From CAVYGN01 sp963796325 (GTDB lineage Bacteria > Spirochaetota > Brevinematia > Brevinematales > JAOACQ01): a stretch of DNA of 64,000 bases. Below the pieces are notes generated by a model. It made no database searches and was not told the origin of the DNA. It saw only the letters and a program-made list of their open reading frames with translations. The stretch is taken from the NCBI GenBank assembly GCA_963796325.1, contig CAWCLF010000001.1, positions 1 to 64,000 of the forward strand, read 5' to 3'. Position numbers and translations under genes: made by a program. Position 1 is the first letter of the stretch; every line of letters starts with the position of its first letter. Below, piece after piece: positions 17,235 to 26,218 of the stretch.

Positions 17235-20200
17235 ATTTCCTGATAAAGAACTCAACCCTTCTATTCCTGGTCCTGTATTCTTCCTTTTTTTCTTTAGACA
17301 TATCAGGCGTAATAATCTTATAGGGCCTTGTTTTTCCATAACCGGCAAATGTAAGGATTAAGGGATCGATATCCTTCATAATTAAATATTGATAAACCGC
17401 TTCGGCTCTTTTCATGGAAAGTTTCTGATTATATTCATCCGTACCGATGTCGTCAGTGTGTCCGCTTACCTCAATTTTATAATTTTCAGTTATTCCGTAT
17501 TTTTTTCTGTCCGACAATATCCTGCGGATAATATAAATGACCCGGTCCAGATTCCTTTCGCTATTCCCGATAAGATCCGCCTTATCGAAAGCAAATTGAA
17601 TGCTGGATACTCTTATCCTCAAACCGTCGGGAGTCTTTTCGACAAGCACTCCGATGTTTATCACCCTCTGTACGTTAGTCAATATATTTCCCACATTATC
17701 TTCAGCTTTCAGTTCAAGAACATAGTCCTGAACCGATTCTACAAGATCCTGGCCATCGTCGCTGTTGCCGTCCCATTGAATCTGCCTGACCGTATCGTTA
17801 GTGCCTGAAAAACTCTTAAATATCCTGCCCCTGTTTCCATCGTCCATCTTTTTATATATGCCGATCTCCCAGCTCCTGATGCCCGCCAGGGAGGACAATT
17901 CCAGGCTGATATATAATTTATCGTTCTCACCGTCCCCGTCGGGTGTAAAAAGATCGGGACTTACAGAAAGTTTGTATGAAGGCGGACTTTTATCTACGAT
18001 AATATTGCTAATCGCCCCTTTGATAATATTGCCGCTGTCAAAAGTACAAACCATTTCGGCATTATACCGGCCGTCGGGCTGAATAACCCCTTTATCGTTT
18101 TTTCCATCCCATGCAATTTCCCTGTCCAGATCCTCATTCGTAAATATGCGCCTGACCCGGTTACCCGTGGAATCATATATGTAAAGCGATGAATTACCGA
18201 GGTCTTCTATTGAAGAAAGCTGATGTGTGAATTTAACCGCACCATTGCCGTTGGGGGAAAAAGCTTTAACGTCGCTTGTAAAAGTTAATTTTTCAAATTC
18301 CCTGACCAGTTTTATTTTATCCGTAGTTTTCAGGGTTACATTGCCTGCAATATCGGAACCCTTTATTTCATATTTATAATAGCCTTCGCCGGCGGGATTA
18401 TTTTTATCGTCTGTACCGTCCCATACAATTTCATCCGGTATTGAGCCTGTCCATTTATACGATCTGACTGTTCTGCCTGTATTATCTTTAATCGCACCCT
18501 CGTATACGTTATCAGGGTTTCCCCGGGTATGCTGCTTTATAATAAATGTTTCCTTATTTCCGTCCCCGTTGGGTGAAAAGATCCTGTCATCGGTTCCCAG
18601 ATCGATAAGAGGTGCCGTTGACAGAAGCTTCACGTACTTCACAGCCGACAGCATTTCATTGCCGTAATCATATTTTACTCTTAACTGGTAGGAATATTCT
18701 CCGTCCCTGGCAAGGTTTTTATAGTTATCGGTCCCGTTCCAATCGATCCTGTCAATGTAGCAGTTTGTCTTTATCGATTTTACCGTGTTATTTTTATCAT
18801 CCCTGATTGCCAGCTCGAATTCTACAATATTGTCCTTTGAAGATACTGCAGAGATGAAACTGATTTTATTAGTCGCCTTGTTTTTCGGTGAAAATGCCTG
18901 CAGATCCGACTGAATTGATACCTTTTCAAGTCCGGTCTTAAGCATGATTCCCCTGATCTCCTTGGAATCCCTGTTTCCGACATTGTCTTCACCTTCAACA
19001 ATATATGTATATTTGCCTTCGGGAAGCGGTTCGAGATCTTTATTTCTGCCGTTCCAGACGAATTTTTCGGGAAAATCGGTTTTCCGGTAAGAATTATAAT
19101 AAACCAGGTTCCCTGTAAAATCTATGATCCTGATATTGAAAATATCATCGCTGTCGCCCTGGATTGTGTTGTCAAATGCTATCGTATTCTGAGCCTGAGC
19201 ATTATTAGGTGAAAATGACATATACTCGGGTTTAATCACTATATATGGAGGCGTTGTTTTAATCCTTATCTTTTTCCCTTCCGATGAAGGATGATTACCG
19301 CTGTCAAAACGAAGCTGGACGTTATAAGAATAAATTCCGTCGGGCAGCGTATTGTTTTTTTTGTCCCTTCCGTCCCAGACAATTTCAGAAGAAAGATTAT
19401 TATCCCCATTGAATTCCCTGACGATGTTCGACTGCGGATCATATATCCTGAAGCGCCATTCTTCAAGGCCCCTTTCGGAAGATACTTTTTGACGGAATGT
19501 TACAGTGTCTTTTATTCCATCATTGTTAGGTGAGAATATATTATCGCTTGCATCAAGTGTTACACTCTCATAATTTGTCACAAGCCTTATACCGGAAATA
19601 ATTTTTTCAGTATTGTTCCCGGCTCTATCCCAGGCTTTGATAAAAAATCCGTAAACGCCTTCCCGGGCAATCTCATTCCTGTTATCTTTGCCGTCCCATA
19701 TAATTTCCTGAGGCGCGGTACTCTCGAAGTCGAAGGATTTAATTTCATTGGATTGCGAGTCTATGATAGCCGCATGTATTTTATCGCCGTTTTCTATATT
19801 TGCGCTTTTTATATATATTGGCAATTCCTGCTTTATACTGTCTTTATTTACAGAAAACACAAAATAAGGAAGCGAAGGATCCGTCTTCGGCGGAATAGTA
19901 TCGACTATGACTTTCCCGGGAAGAGTTTCACCTGTATTGTTATTTTCATCCCGGGCTTTCAGAGTATATGTATATTCGCCGTCCGGCACTCTTGCCCCAT
20001 TCTCGTCATGACCGTCCCATGTCAAACTTTTTGGTATTTCAACAGCTTCTCTTGAAGAAAAGAGCTGTCTTAAAAATTTACCCGGAGTCAAAGTCCTTAT
20101 CTGCAGTTTATCAAGATTTTTGAATGTTTTAACCGTCGAGCCGTTCCTGTCGGAAATTCTCATTTCCCAGCCATCGATAAGAATAGTGTCTTTAATATCG

Positions 20201-21297
20201 AGGCTGAAGCATACCCTGCCCTGGCGGGATACGGTATCGGGTGAAAAATAATCGATATCCGGTTTGATCGCAACATCGGGGCTCCTGGTGCTGTAGTAAC
20301 CCCATGCCACGGAGAGATTGACAAAGTGAGCAAGTTCATATTTTCCGTTGTAATTTTGCCGCTGAAGGGCGTAAGCCAATTCAATATCTGTGGAATTATC
20401 AAGACGGGCATTAGCCGATTTAAGCTGGAGGCTTGCAGGATCTGAATTCGTTCCGCTATAGGCTATTTTTCCTGTAATTGCAACACCGGCCTGGAAAGGG
20501 CCTATATATGAGTTCCCGAGAGACGATGAAGACAAAGTATACCCGGCCCTTATTTTGATAAAATCAAAAAAGCTGTTTTCAAGACCGAGATTTAATAATA
20601 GATTAAAAGGGTTCACAGGGACTACGACATCCCCCGATATCTTCATCTGATAAAAGTCATATTTTACAGGGTAAAAAGACATTCCTGCGCCCAGCCCCAT
20701 TGCAGGGAGAGGATCATAGGATCCCAGTTTAATCGTTTTACCGATATTTTTCAATACAATACCATATGACGGGTCAAAAAACCCGAGACCCTGCCCTTCC
20801 GTCTTATCCCTGAGTATGATGCCCATATCACCGCCGAGCTGCCAGTCATTGGTGTTTCCCAGGCCTCCCTGACCGTATTTTACATCCAAACCCCAGAATA
20901 AATTTTCAGTAATCGGTTTTGCAATATTAAGCTGGAGGCCCGCAAGAGAGCTAAGCGAATCCGGGGCCGAATCGCTTTTATACAAACCGTTGATTGACAA
21001 TACACCGAACCCCGTCGGATACGCAAACCCGGCGCTTAATAAAAAATCCGAGCTGCCGATGCCCCCGACTGAAAGGCTGTTCGCCATTCTCCTTAAATCT
21101 CCCAGGCTGGCCGGGTTAAATGAATTGCCATCCAGGCTTCCCAATTCAGATATGCCTGTATAACCCAGAGACAGTTCCTTTACGCCAAAACCGGCATAAT
21201 AGTCCTGAGATCCCGGGATCTGGTCCAGTGAAAAAGAAACAGCCGAAAAAAAGATAAAAAATAAAACCGATGTTAAAGAAATAAAAGAAAATCTCAT
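17233..21297 (-). CDS. giant envelope protein: barrel, FlgD-like repeats, OmpA domain
   Basis: A 1354-residue exported protein with a signal peptide in the first 22 residues. Residues of about 25-310 look like a PorV/UPF0164-type barrel (GSQDYYAGFGVKELSLGYTG, NSFNPASL). Then come about seven or eight FlgD-Ig-like modules, each pairing an F-S-P-N-x-D-G element with a W-D-G-x-D-x-x-x-x-x-x-x-D-G-x-Y element; several modules are decayed at the Asn/Asp positions. The last 120 residues are an OmpA peptidoglycan-binding domain (FAFDKADL, EVSGHTDDIG, RTRNRRVEFF). It thus could bridge the outer membrane and the cell wall. The exact role is unknown. ATG 21297 is preceded by GGAGGAG. Confidence 0.8.
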   Translation of the reverse strand: MRFSFISLTSVLFFIFFSAVSFSLDQIPGSQDYYAGFGVKELSLGYTGISELGSLDGNSFNPASLGDLRRMANSLSVGGIGSSDFLLSAGFAYPTGFGVLSINGLYKSDSAPDSLSSLAGLQLNIAKPITENLFWGLDVKYGQGGLGNTNDWQLGGDMGIILRDKTEGQGLGFFDPSYGIVLKNIGKTIKLGSYDPLPAMGLGAGMSFYPVKYDFYQMKISGDVVVPVNPFNLLLNLGLENSFFDFIKIRAGYTLSSSSLGNSYIGPFQAGVAITGKIAYSGTNSDPASLQLKSANARLDNSTDIELAYALQRQNYNGKYELAHFVNLSVAWGYYSTRSPDVAIKPDIDYFSPDTVSRQGRVCFSLDIKDTILIDGWEMRISDRNGSTVKTFKNLDKLQIRTLTPGKFLRQLFSSREAVEIPKSLTWDGHDENGARVPDGEYTYTLKARDENNNTGETLPGKVIVDTIPPKTDPSLPYFVFSVNKDSIKQELPIYIKSANIENGDKIHAAIIDSQSNEIKSFDFESTAPQEIIWDGKDNRNEIAREGVYGFFIKAWDRAGNNTEKIISGIRLVTNYESVTLDASDNIFSPNNDGIKDTVTFRQKVSSERGLEEWRFRIYDPQSNIVREFNGDNNLSSEIVWDGRDKKNNTLPDGIYSYNVQLRFDSGNHPSSEGKKIRIKTTPPYIVIKPEYMSFSPNNAQAQNTIAFDNTIQGDSDDIFNIRIIDFTGNLVYYNSYRKTDFPEKFVWNGRNKDLEPLPEGKYTYIVEGEDNVGNRDSKEIRGIMLKTGLEKVSIQSDLQAFSPKNKATNKISFISAVSSKDNIVEFELAIRDDKNNTVKSIKTNCYIDRIDWNGTDNYKNLARDGEYSYQLRVKYDYGNEMLSAVKYVKLLSTAPLIDLGTDDRIFSPNGDGNKETFIIKQHTRGNPDNVYEGAIKDNTGRTVRSYKWTGSIPDEIVWDGTDDKNNPAGEGYYKYEIKGSDIAGNVTLKTTDKIKLVREFEKLTFTSDVKAFSPNGNGAVKFTHQLSSIEDLGNSSLYIYDSTGNRVRRIFTNEDLDREIAWDGKNDKGVIQPDGRYNAEMVCTFDSGNIIKGAISNIIVDKSPPSYKLSVSPDLFTPDGDGENDKLYISLELSSLAGIRSWEIGIYKKMDDGNRGRIFKSFSGTNDTVRQIQWDGNSDDGQDLVESVQDYVLELKAEDNVGNILTNVQRVINIGVLVEKTPDGLRIRVSSIQFAFDKADLIGNSERNLDRVIYIIRRILSDRKKYGITENYKIEVSGHTDDIGTDEYNQKLSMKRAEAVYQYLIMKDIDPLILTFAGYGKTRPYKIITPDMSKEKKEEYRTRNRRVEFFIRK

Positions 21298-21346
21298 ATC
21301 TCCTCCTGATGTTCCATATGTGAATAATTCCGGCCGCCCCGAAGGT

Positions 21347-22696
21347 TTAATCTTTTTTCTCCATTTCCCTTTCCTTGGGTTTAAAAACCAGTCTTACGGG
21401 AGTACCGCTGAATTCGAAAGCTTCTCTTAATTTTCTCTCAATGTGCCTCGGGAAGTCCTTTTTTAAAAACTCCTTTTTGTTAATAAAAAATATGAATTTC
21501 GGGGGTGCCGTGAAAGCCTGTGTCGCATAATATATTTTCAGATTTGAAACAGGTTTCTGGAGATCGCTTTCCCTGATTTCCCTTTCGAGCCATTCATTCA
21601 GTATGGCGGTAGGAACCCGGTAAGTGAAATCTGCATATACTTTAAGCATCGTTCCCATTAATTTGTCTATATGATACCCGTCTTTTGCCGATATGAACTC
21701 AACGGGAACATAATTGTAAATTCCGATATCTTTATAAATCGCCTTTCTCATATCCTCCATCTGCCTGTAATCTTCGTCTGTTCCGCTTTTTTTAATATCC
21801 CATTTGTTAAATGCCAATACCAGCGACCTGCCCTTGTCGATCACCATTTCAATTATTTTCCTGTCCTGCTGTGAAAATGTCTCCCCTGCATCCAGAAGTT
21901 CTATTACAACATCGCTTCTTTCGATAGCCTGGGCTGTCCTTACATTACTGTAGTATTCGACGTTCCCGCTGATTTTTGATTTCCGTCTCAATCCGGCCGT
22001 ATCGATCAGCCTTATATTGCGTCCCTTATATTCGAACAGATCGTCAAGAGAATCCCTCGTCGTTCCCGGGACTTCCGATACCAGGCTTCTTTCATAACCC
22101 AGCAGCCTGTTCAGAAGCATCGATTTGCCGACATTGGGCCTCCCGACGATCGAAACCTTTATTTCTTCAGCCTGTTCGGCAGCAGGACCTGTATTTTTGA
22201 TATTGTCTTCTATCATTTCTATCAGCATATTATAACCGCGTTTATGAACTACAGAAAACGGCACTATAACATTGAATCCCAGGTGGTAGAATTGATCGGA
22301 AAACGATTCCATTTCCTTGTTGTCGATTTTGTTGGCAATAACAATTACATTTTTCATGCTTTTCAAAAGAAGACGTGCAATATCTTCATCATAAGGATGA
22401 GGATTTCTTCCGTCAACCATGAAGAGTATCAGTTCGGTGCCGTCAATCGCTTCTCTTATCTTGTCCTGAACGAGTTTATTGAATCTGTCGCCCTTTTCCA
22501 TATACCCTGCCGTATCGAGGAGGGTAAATACCTTGCGTCCGGTTTTCACAACTCCTTTGTTAATATCCCTGGTGACGCCTTCCATTTCATCAACAATAGA
22601 TTTTTTTTCTCCGAGGAGAAGATTGAAGAGGGATGATTTTCCGACATTGGGCCTGCCGATTATGGCAACAACCGGTAAATTATCTGTTCTTATCAT
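21347..22696 (-). CDS. der: ribosome assembly GTPase Der
   Basis: Double-domain GTPase for 50S assembly, 449 residues. The first G domain has GRPNVGKSSLFN (about 14-25), DTAGYM and NKID; the second has GRPNVGKSMLLN (about 185-196), DTAGLRRK and NKWD. A C-terminal KH-like domain (from about 350, with YATQAFTAPPKFIFFINK) follows, as in all Der proteins. It begins an apparently separate transcript, since a terminator stands between flgM and der. Confidence 0.95.
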   Translation of the reverse strand: MIRTDNLPVVAIIGRPNVGKSSLFNLLLGEKKSIVDEMEGVTRDINKGVVKTGRKVFTLLDTAGYMEKGDRFNKLVQDKIREAIDGTELILFMVDGRNPHPYDEDIARLLLKSMKNVIVIANKIDNKEMESFSDQFYHLGFNVIVPFSVVHKRGYNMLIEMIEDNIKNTGPAAEQAEEIKVSIVGRPNVGKSMLLNRLLGYERSLVSEVPGTTRDSLDDLFEYKGRNIRLIDTAGLRRKSKISGNVEYYSNVRTAQAIERSDVVIELLDAGETFSQQDRKIIEMVIDKGRSLVLAFNKWDIKKSGTDEDYRQMEDMRKAIYKDIGIYNYVPVEFISAKDGYHIDKLMGTMLKVYADFTYRVPTAILNEWLEREIRESDLQKPVSNLKIYYATQAFTAPPKFIFFINKKEFLKKDFPRHIERKLREAFEFSGTPVRLVFKPKEREMEKKD

Positions 22697-22802
22697 AAAT
22701 ACTGAAGCCGTTCCGATAACCCGGAGGGGATTCGCATATATATCATATTAAAATATTTCATTATTAATTATACCATAGACTCGGTTTAATATCTATCCGG
22801 AT

Positions 22803-22840
22803 AAAAAAACAGCCCATACCCCTTGCGGGATATGGGTTGT
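22803..22840 (-). terminator. intrinsic terminator after flgM
   Basis: Read on the minus strand, ACAACCCATATCCC pairs with GGGGTATGGGCTGT around a short GCAA-like loop, followed by seven U (complement of the A-run 22803-22809). It ends the TPR/folD/rsmI/flgM run. Confidence 0.85.
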
Positions 22841-22877
22841 TTTATAAGAATCCTTATTATTTAATAATAAATGTTCT

Positions 22878-23168
22878 TTACAGGCCAAGCACCTTCATCA
22901 GCCTCTCTGCGACAGTGTTGATAACTTCTTCCTTGTTATAGGCGCCGCTTTCCAGCTTTTCCCTCGCCTGCTGGATTTTATCCTCCCTGACATCGGGAGT
23001 TTTATCGATAGTTTCGCGGATTTTCGCTTCTTCAGCCAATTGTTTAGCTTCGACGGAAATATCCGCAGAATCCGGCACCTGTGCCGAATCATTATCTTTT
23101 TTAACTATCTTGTTTATCTTCGAATTATTATCGAGACCTCTGACATTGTCTACTCCGCGAATTTCCAT
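22878..23168 (-). CDS. flgM: anti-sigma-28 factor FlgM
   Basis: A 96-residue FlgM: a short N-terminus with MEIRGVDNVRGLDN, a charged disordered middle, then the sigma-28 binding region with DSADISVEAKQL and the C-terminal helix pair KIQQAREKLESGAYN (about 64-78), the typical FlgM motif. It would hold back late flagellar gene expression until it is exported. GGAGG lies close ahead of the ATG. Its neighbours (rsmI, der) are not flagellar, so it sits apart from any flagellar cluster in this window. No sigma-28 promoter was recognised upstream. Confidence 0.8.
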   Translation of the reverse strand: MEIRGVDNVRGLDNNSKINKIVKKDNDSAQVPDSADISVEAKQLAEEAKIRETIDKTPDVREDKIQQAREKLESGAYNKEEVINTVAERLMKVLGL

Positions 23169-23245
23169 AAAGGTCCTCCTCTAAGGTCGGTTTTATTTTC
23201 GGACAATTTCAATACAATCTTTAGAAAAACAGCAGCCTGTTTAAA

Positions 23246-23938
23246 TTAATTTTCATAAAGTTTTTTATTTTGCTGCTTATTATTAATTAATAATGTAAAT
23301 TCCCCTCTATCTTCAATAATGCAATTTAATAATTCCCCGGCTTTGCCCCTTATGAATTCTTCATTTATCTTTGTCATTTCCCTTCCTATTATAATTTCGA
23401 CATCTCCTAAAATTTTATTAATCAGATGCAGGATATTTTTTAAATGACGCTGATTAAGGAAAAGCACTATAGCGCCGTTAAAATTTCTATATTCTTTTAA
23501 TTCTTTTTCAATGCGCGACAAGCTTTTCGGCATAAAACCGATGAAAAGCGTTTTTTTAAAAGCAAGCCCCGATACTGATAAAATAGCCGTTAAGGCGGAT
23601 GCACCCGGTACGGGTATAACATTTATGGAATTTTTGAGGGCCTCTTCAACCAGAACCATGCCGGGATCTGATAAACCCGGGACCCCCGCATCGCTGACAA
23701 GAGCGATGTCGCTCCCCCCGAGCAGAAGTTTTACCAGGCCCTTTGCGCTGTTAATTTCATTGGCAGGAGAATAAGTTAAAAGGCGCTTTTTTATTCCATA
23801 GTGATTCAACAGTTTTATATGCCTTTCCCTGTTTTCACATGCAATTGCATCGACCGCTTTTAAAACTTCAAGGGCTCTTAGCGTGATATCGGAAAGATTG
23901 CCTATAGGAGTAGAAACGACATAAAGGATTCCGGGCAT
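23246..23938 (-). CDS. rsmI: 16S rRNA 2'-O-ribose C1402 methyltransferase RsmI
   Basis: Tetrapyrrole-methylase-fold enzyme, 230 residues. The N-terminus has VVSTPIGNLSDITLRAL (about 6-22), then ALVSDAGVPGLSDPG (near 83) and VPGASALTAILSVSGL (near 110), the classic RsmI set. The usual CEDTR segment reads CENRERH here. It lacks the C-terminal domain found in E. coli-type RsmI (about 286 residues). The ATG overlaps the folD stop (TAATG). Confidence 0.88.
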   Translation of the reverse strand: MPGILYVVSTPIGNLSDITLRALEVLKAVDAIACENRERHIKLLNHYGIKKRLLTYSPANEINSAKGLVKLLLGGSDIALVSDAGVPGLSDPGMVLVEEALKNSINVIPVPGASALTAILSVSGLAFKKTLFIGFMPKSLSRIEKELKEYRNFNGAIVLFLNQRHLKNILHLINKILGDVEIIIGREMTKINEEFIRGKAGELLNCIIEDRGEFTLLINNKQQNKKLYEN

Positions 23939-24798
23939 TACTTTGCGTTCCTTTGACGAATGGCGGCCCTGACTGTATTATCCAGGAGCATCGGGACAGT
24001 CATCATGCCCACTCCTCCCGGAACAGGCGTTATTGCATAGACTTTCCGCGAGAGCCCTTCATAATCCGCATCTCCTGCAAGCCGGTAGCCTCTGGGGTTT
24101 GACGGATCAGGGACTCTTGTGATACCGACATCTATAACTACAGCACCTTCACTGACCATATCTTCTTTTAAGTAGCCCGGCACGCCGACAGCAGCGACTA
24201 TGATATCCGCTTCACGGGTTATTTTTTCAATTCCTTTTGTCTTCGAATGGCAAATCGTCACTGTCGCATTTCTTTTGAGAAGCATCATTGCGGCAGGCTT
24301 TCCCACGATGTTGCTCCTGCCTATCACTGCGGCTCTTTTTCCCTCGATAGAAATACCGTAATGATCCAGTATTTTAATGATTCCCCTGGGCGTACATGGT
24401 TCGACAACCGGATTCCCGGTTACAAGCCTGCCTATATTATACGGATGGAGACCGTCGACATCCTTCCGAGGATCTATCGCTTCAAGGACCGAGTCTTCGT
24501 CAATACCGGAGGGTAGAGGGACCTGTACAAGAATCCCGTTAATTTCAGTGTTTTTATTAAGATCCCCGATAAGCTTATAGAGTTCTTTCTCTTCAATATT
24601 TTCAGGAAGCCTTATAACTCTTGATTTTATTCCAATTTCCGCACAGGCTCTTTCTTTTGATGCGACATAGCTGACTGAAGGAGGATATTCCCCGGCAATA
24701 ACAACCGCTAGTGAAACTGGAAAATCCAGTTTCCCTATTTCATTCTTTATCCTCGCCTTTTCCTTTTCCGCCGCCTGTTTCCCCTCCAGAACGATCAT
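23938..24798 (-). CDS. folD: methylenetetrahydrofolate dehydrogenase/cyclohydrolase
   Basis: Bifunctional folate enzyme, 286 residues. It has SYVASKERAC with the catalytic Lys (near 56), QVPLPSGIDE (near 97), KDVDGLHPYNIG (near 118), the NAD(P) loop VIGRSNIVGKPAA (near 160) and the C-terminal PGGVGMMTVPMLL. The usual PGGVGPMT is changed to PGGVGMMT, a conservative site in most bacteria. It overlaps the start of the preceding TPR-like gene's end by about 59 bp, in another frame. Confidence 0.93.
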   Translation of the reverse strand: MIVLEGKQAAEKEKARIKNEIGKLDFPVSLAVVIAGEYPPSVSYVASKERACAEIGIKSRVIRLPENIEEKELYKLIGDLNKNTEINGILVQVPLPSGIDEDSVLEAIDPRKDVDGLHPYNIGRLVTGNPVVEPCTPRGIIKILDHYGISIEGKRAAVIGRSNIVGKPAAMMLLKRNATVTICHSKTKGIEKITREADIIVAAVGVPGYLKEDMVSEGAVVIDVGITRVPDPSNPRGYRLAGDADYEGLSRKVYAITPVPGGVGMMTVPMLLDNTVRAAIRQRNAK

Positions 24799-25165
24799 TT
24801 TTCACCTCTTTGCCTATATTGACCAGGTCATCGCTCCTTATAACTTCAGGTTTCCATTCCTTGATAACCGTATTTTCAACAGATTCGGTAATTTCTTTAA
24901 TAATTTTATCTTCAGAAAGAAGAAGTCTGATCAGCTGGGCGGCTCTTTCGGCAAACTCGTCTATAACCTTCTGATGGCCGGCCCTTTTATAGAGCTTTAC
25001 AGCGCCGATCTTGTCTTTTCTGTCAAAATAAAGATAATCTGCAACACGAATGATACCGTCTTTATAATTAGTCGTCAGGAATATCTTGAGAGAGTTGACA
25101 AAATCACCCTGGTTAAACAGTTCATTACCTCTCCGGATCAGAGCTATTCTTTCATCGTTTTCCAC
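24740..25165 (-). CDS. TPR-like protein of unknown function
   Basis: A 141-residue soluble protein. The first 80 residues form paired helices of tetratricopeptide type (RRGNELFNQGDFVNSLKIF; DGIIRVADYLYFDRKDKIGAVKLYKRAG). The rest is charged and ends in a Gly/Lys-rich tail (GGETGGGKGKGEDKE). Its last 59 bp overlap folD in a different frame. It heads the folD-rsmI-flgM run. No named family is recognised. Confidence 0.7.
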   Translation of the reverse strand: MENDERIALIRRGNELFNQGDFVNSLKIFLTTNYKDGIIRVADYLYFDRKDKIGAVKLYKRAGHQKVIDEFAERAAQLIRLLLSEDKIIKEITESVENTVIKEWKPEVIRSDDLVNIGKEVKNDRSGGETGGGKGKGEDKE

Positions 25166-25239
25166 TGCCGTCTCCTTCTGGAAATAAAGCTCACTATTTT
25201 ATCGACAGGGTGAAAACGGAACATAAAACCGGGATCCTG

Positions 25240-26187
25240 CTATAACTCGTTTACGCTTTTCAACAGATCCTTACCCAGGGATTCGGATATCTTGAATAAA
25301 GTCGTATTGCCTTCGACGCTTAAAAGGTAGAATTTATCCTTGCTGTTTTCCTTCATTATGATATTAATAACGACAGTATCTTTATCCGTTTTCAAAACAA
25401 AACTGCGGAGAAATCGGGATTTATTGTCGATTTTAAGGGATGAGACACCTGCCGCTGTCATCGGAGTTAATTTTTGAAGTAAAGCATCGACCTTCCCGCT
25501 ATTCAGCAGAGGCTTTTTCCAGGAACCCTTCCATGCCTCCCCGGAATCAACAGGAATTTTTGAAACGTTAGTAGAAGGATTATTATTTGTTACAGCGGTT
25601 TTTATCTTATCTATTACATACTCTGCGCCATTCTCGCTTATTTTCAATTCCCTGATATCATCTTTATTCAGAGTTGATATTTCCTTGGACTTCAGAGAGT
25701 CCTGATCCCTGCTGAAGGAGTAAGTGAAAGTCCCCTTTGCCTGATAAACATTGGAATCTCCCGGGATTTCGACATAAGTGTGCCTGAATGTCGTACTGGT
25801 TTTACCCATAAAGAAGCGTAAAACCATATTATTTCCGTCATAAGCCGATATTTCAATACGGTTTGAGTCATCCAGTCCGTAACTTAACAAGCTTCCGCCG
25901 GACACAAGGTCTGAAATCGAAAATGTTGCCAGCTGGGAAATCATATCCGAAACGGCCGTTTTATCAGCATAATAATCGCCGGGTTCAAGGAGCCATCTGC
26001 CGTTTGTCAGAACAAGCGTCGAGCTGCCTCCGGGAATCTTTTTCAATTCGATTTTCGTTACATTTTTAACCTGCTTAAGGTTAGGCAGATCATAAGTCTT
26101 CGGCTGATAAAAATAAGAGGCTATCCATATCAATATCAGAACTGCCAGTACAGACAAGAGAATTATATATTTTCCCCGACCTTTCAT
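25240..26187 (-). CDS. DUF4340 domain membrane-anchored protein
   Basis: A 315-residue protein with one N-terminal membrane segment (KYIILLSVLAVLILIWIASYF) and a large extracytoplasmic beta-rich domain with VTKIELKKIPGG, matching DUF4340 repeats. The frame is open further upstream (to 26265), but ATG 26187 follows AAGGAGA and starts the membrane anchor. DUF4340 proteins routinely follow GldG-like genes, as here; GldG starts upstream and its stop lies inside the rejected N-terminal extension. It is probably the last partner of the ABC export complex. Confidence 0.8.
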   Translation of the reverse strand: MKGRGKYIILLSVLAVLILIWIASYFYQPKTYDLPNLKQVKNVTKIELKKIPGGSSTLVLTNGRWLLEPGDYYADKTAVSDMISQLATFSISDLVSGGSLLSYGLDDSNRIEISAYDGNNMVLRFFMGKTSTTFRHTYVEIPGDSNVYQAKGTFTYSFSRDQDSLKSKEISTLNKDDIRELKISENGAEYVIDKIKTAVTNNNPSTNVSKIPVDSGEAWKGSWKKPLLNSGKVDALLQKLTPMTAAGVSSLKIDNKSRFLRSFVLKTDKDTVVINIIMKENSKDKFYLLSVEGNTTLFKISESLGKDLLKSVNEL

Positions 26188-26218
26188 GAACTTCTCCTTT
26201 AAAATCTCAAAATCCTGC

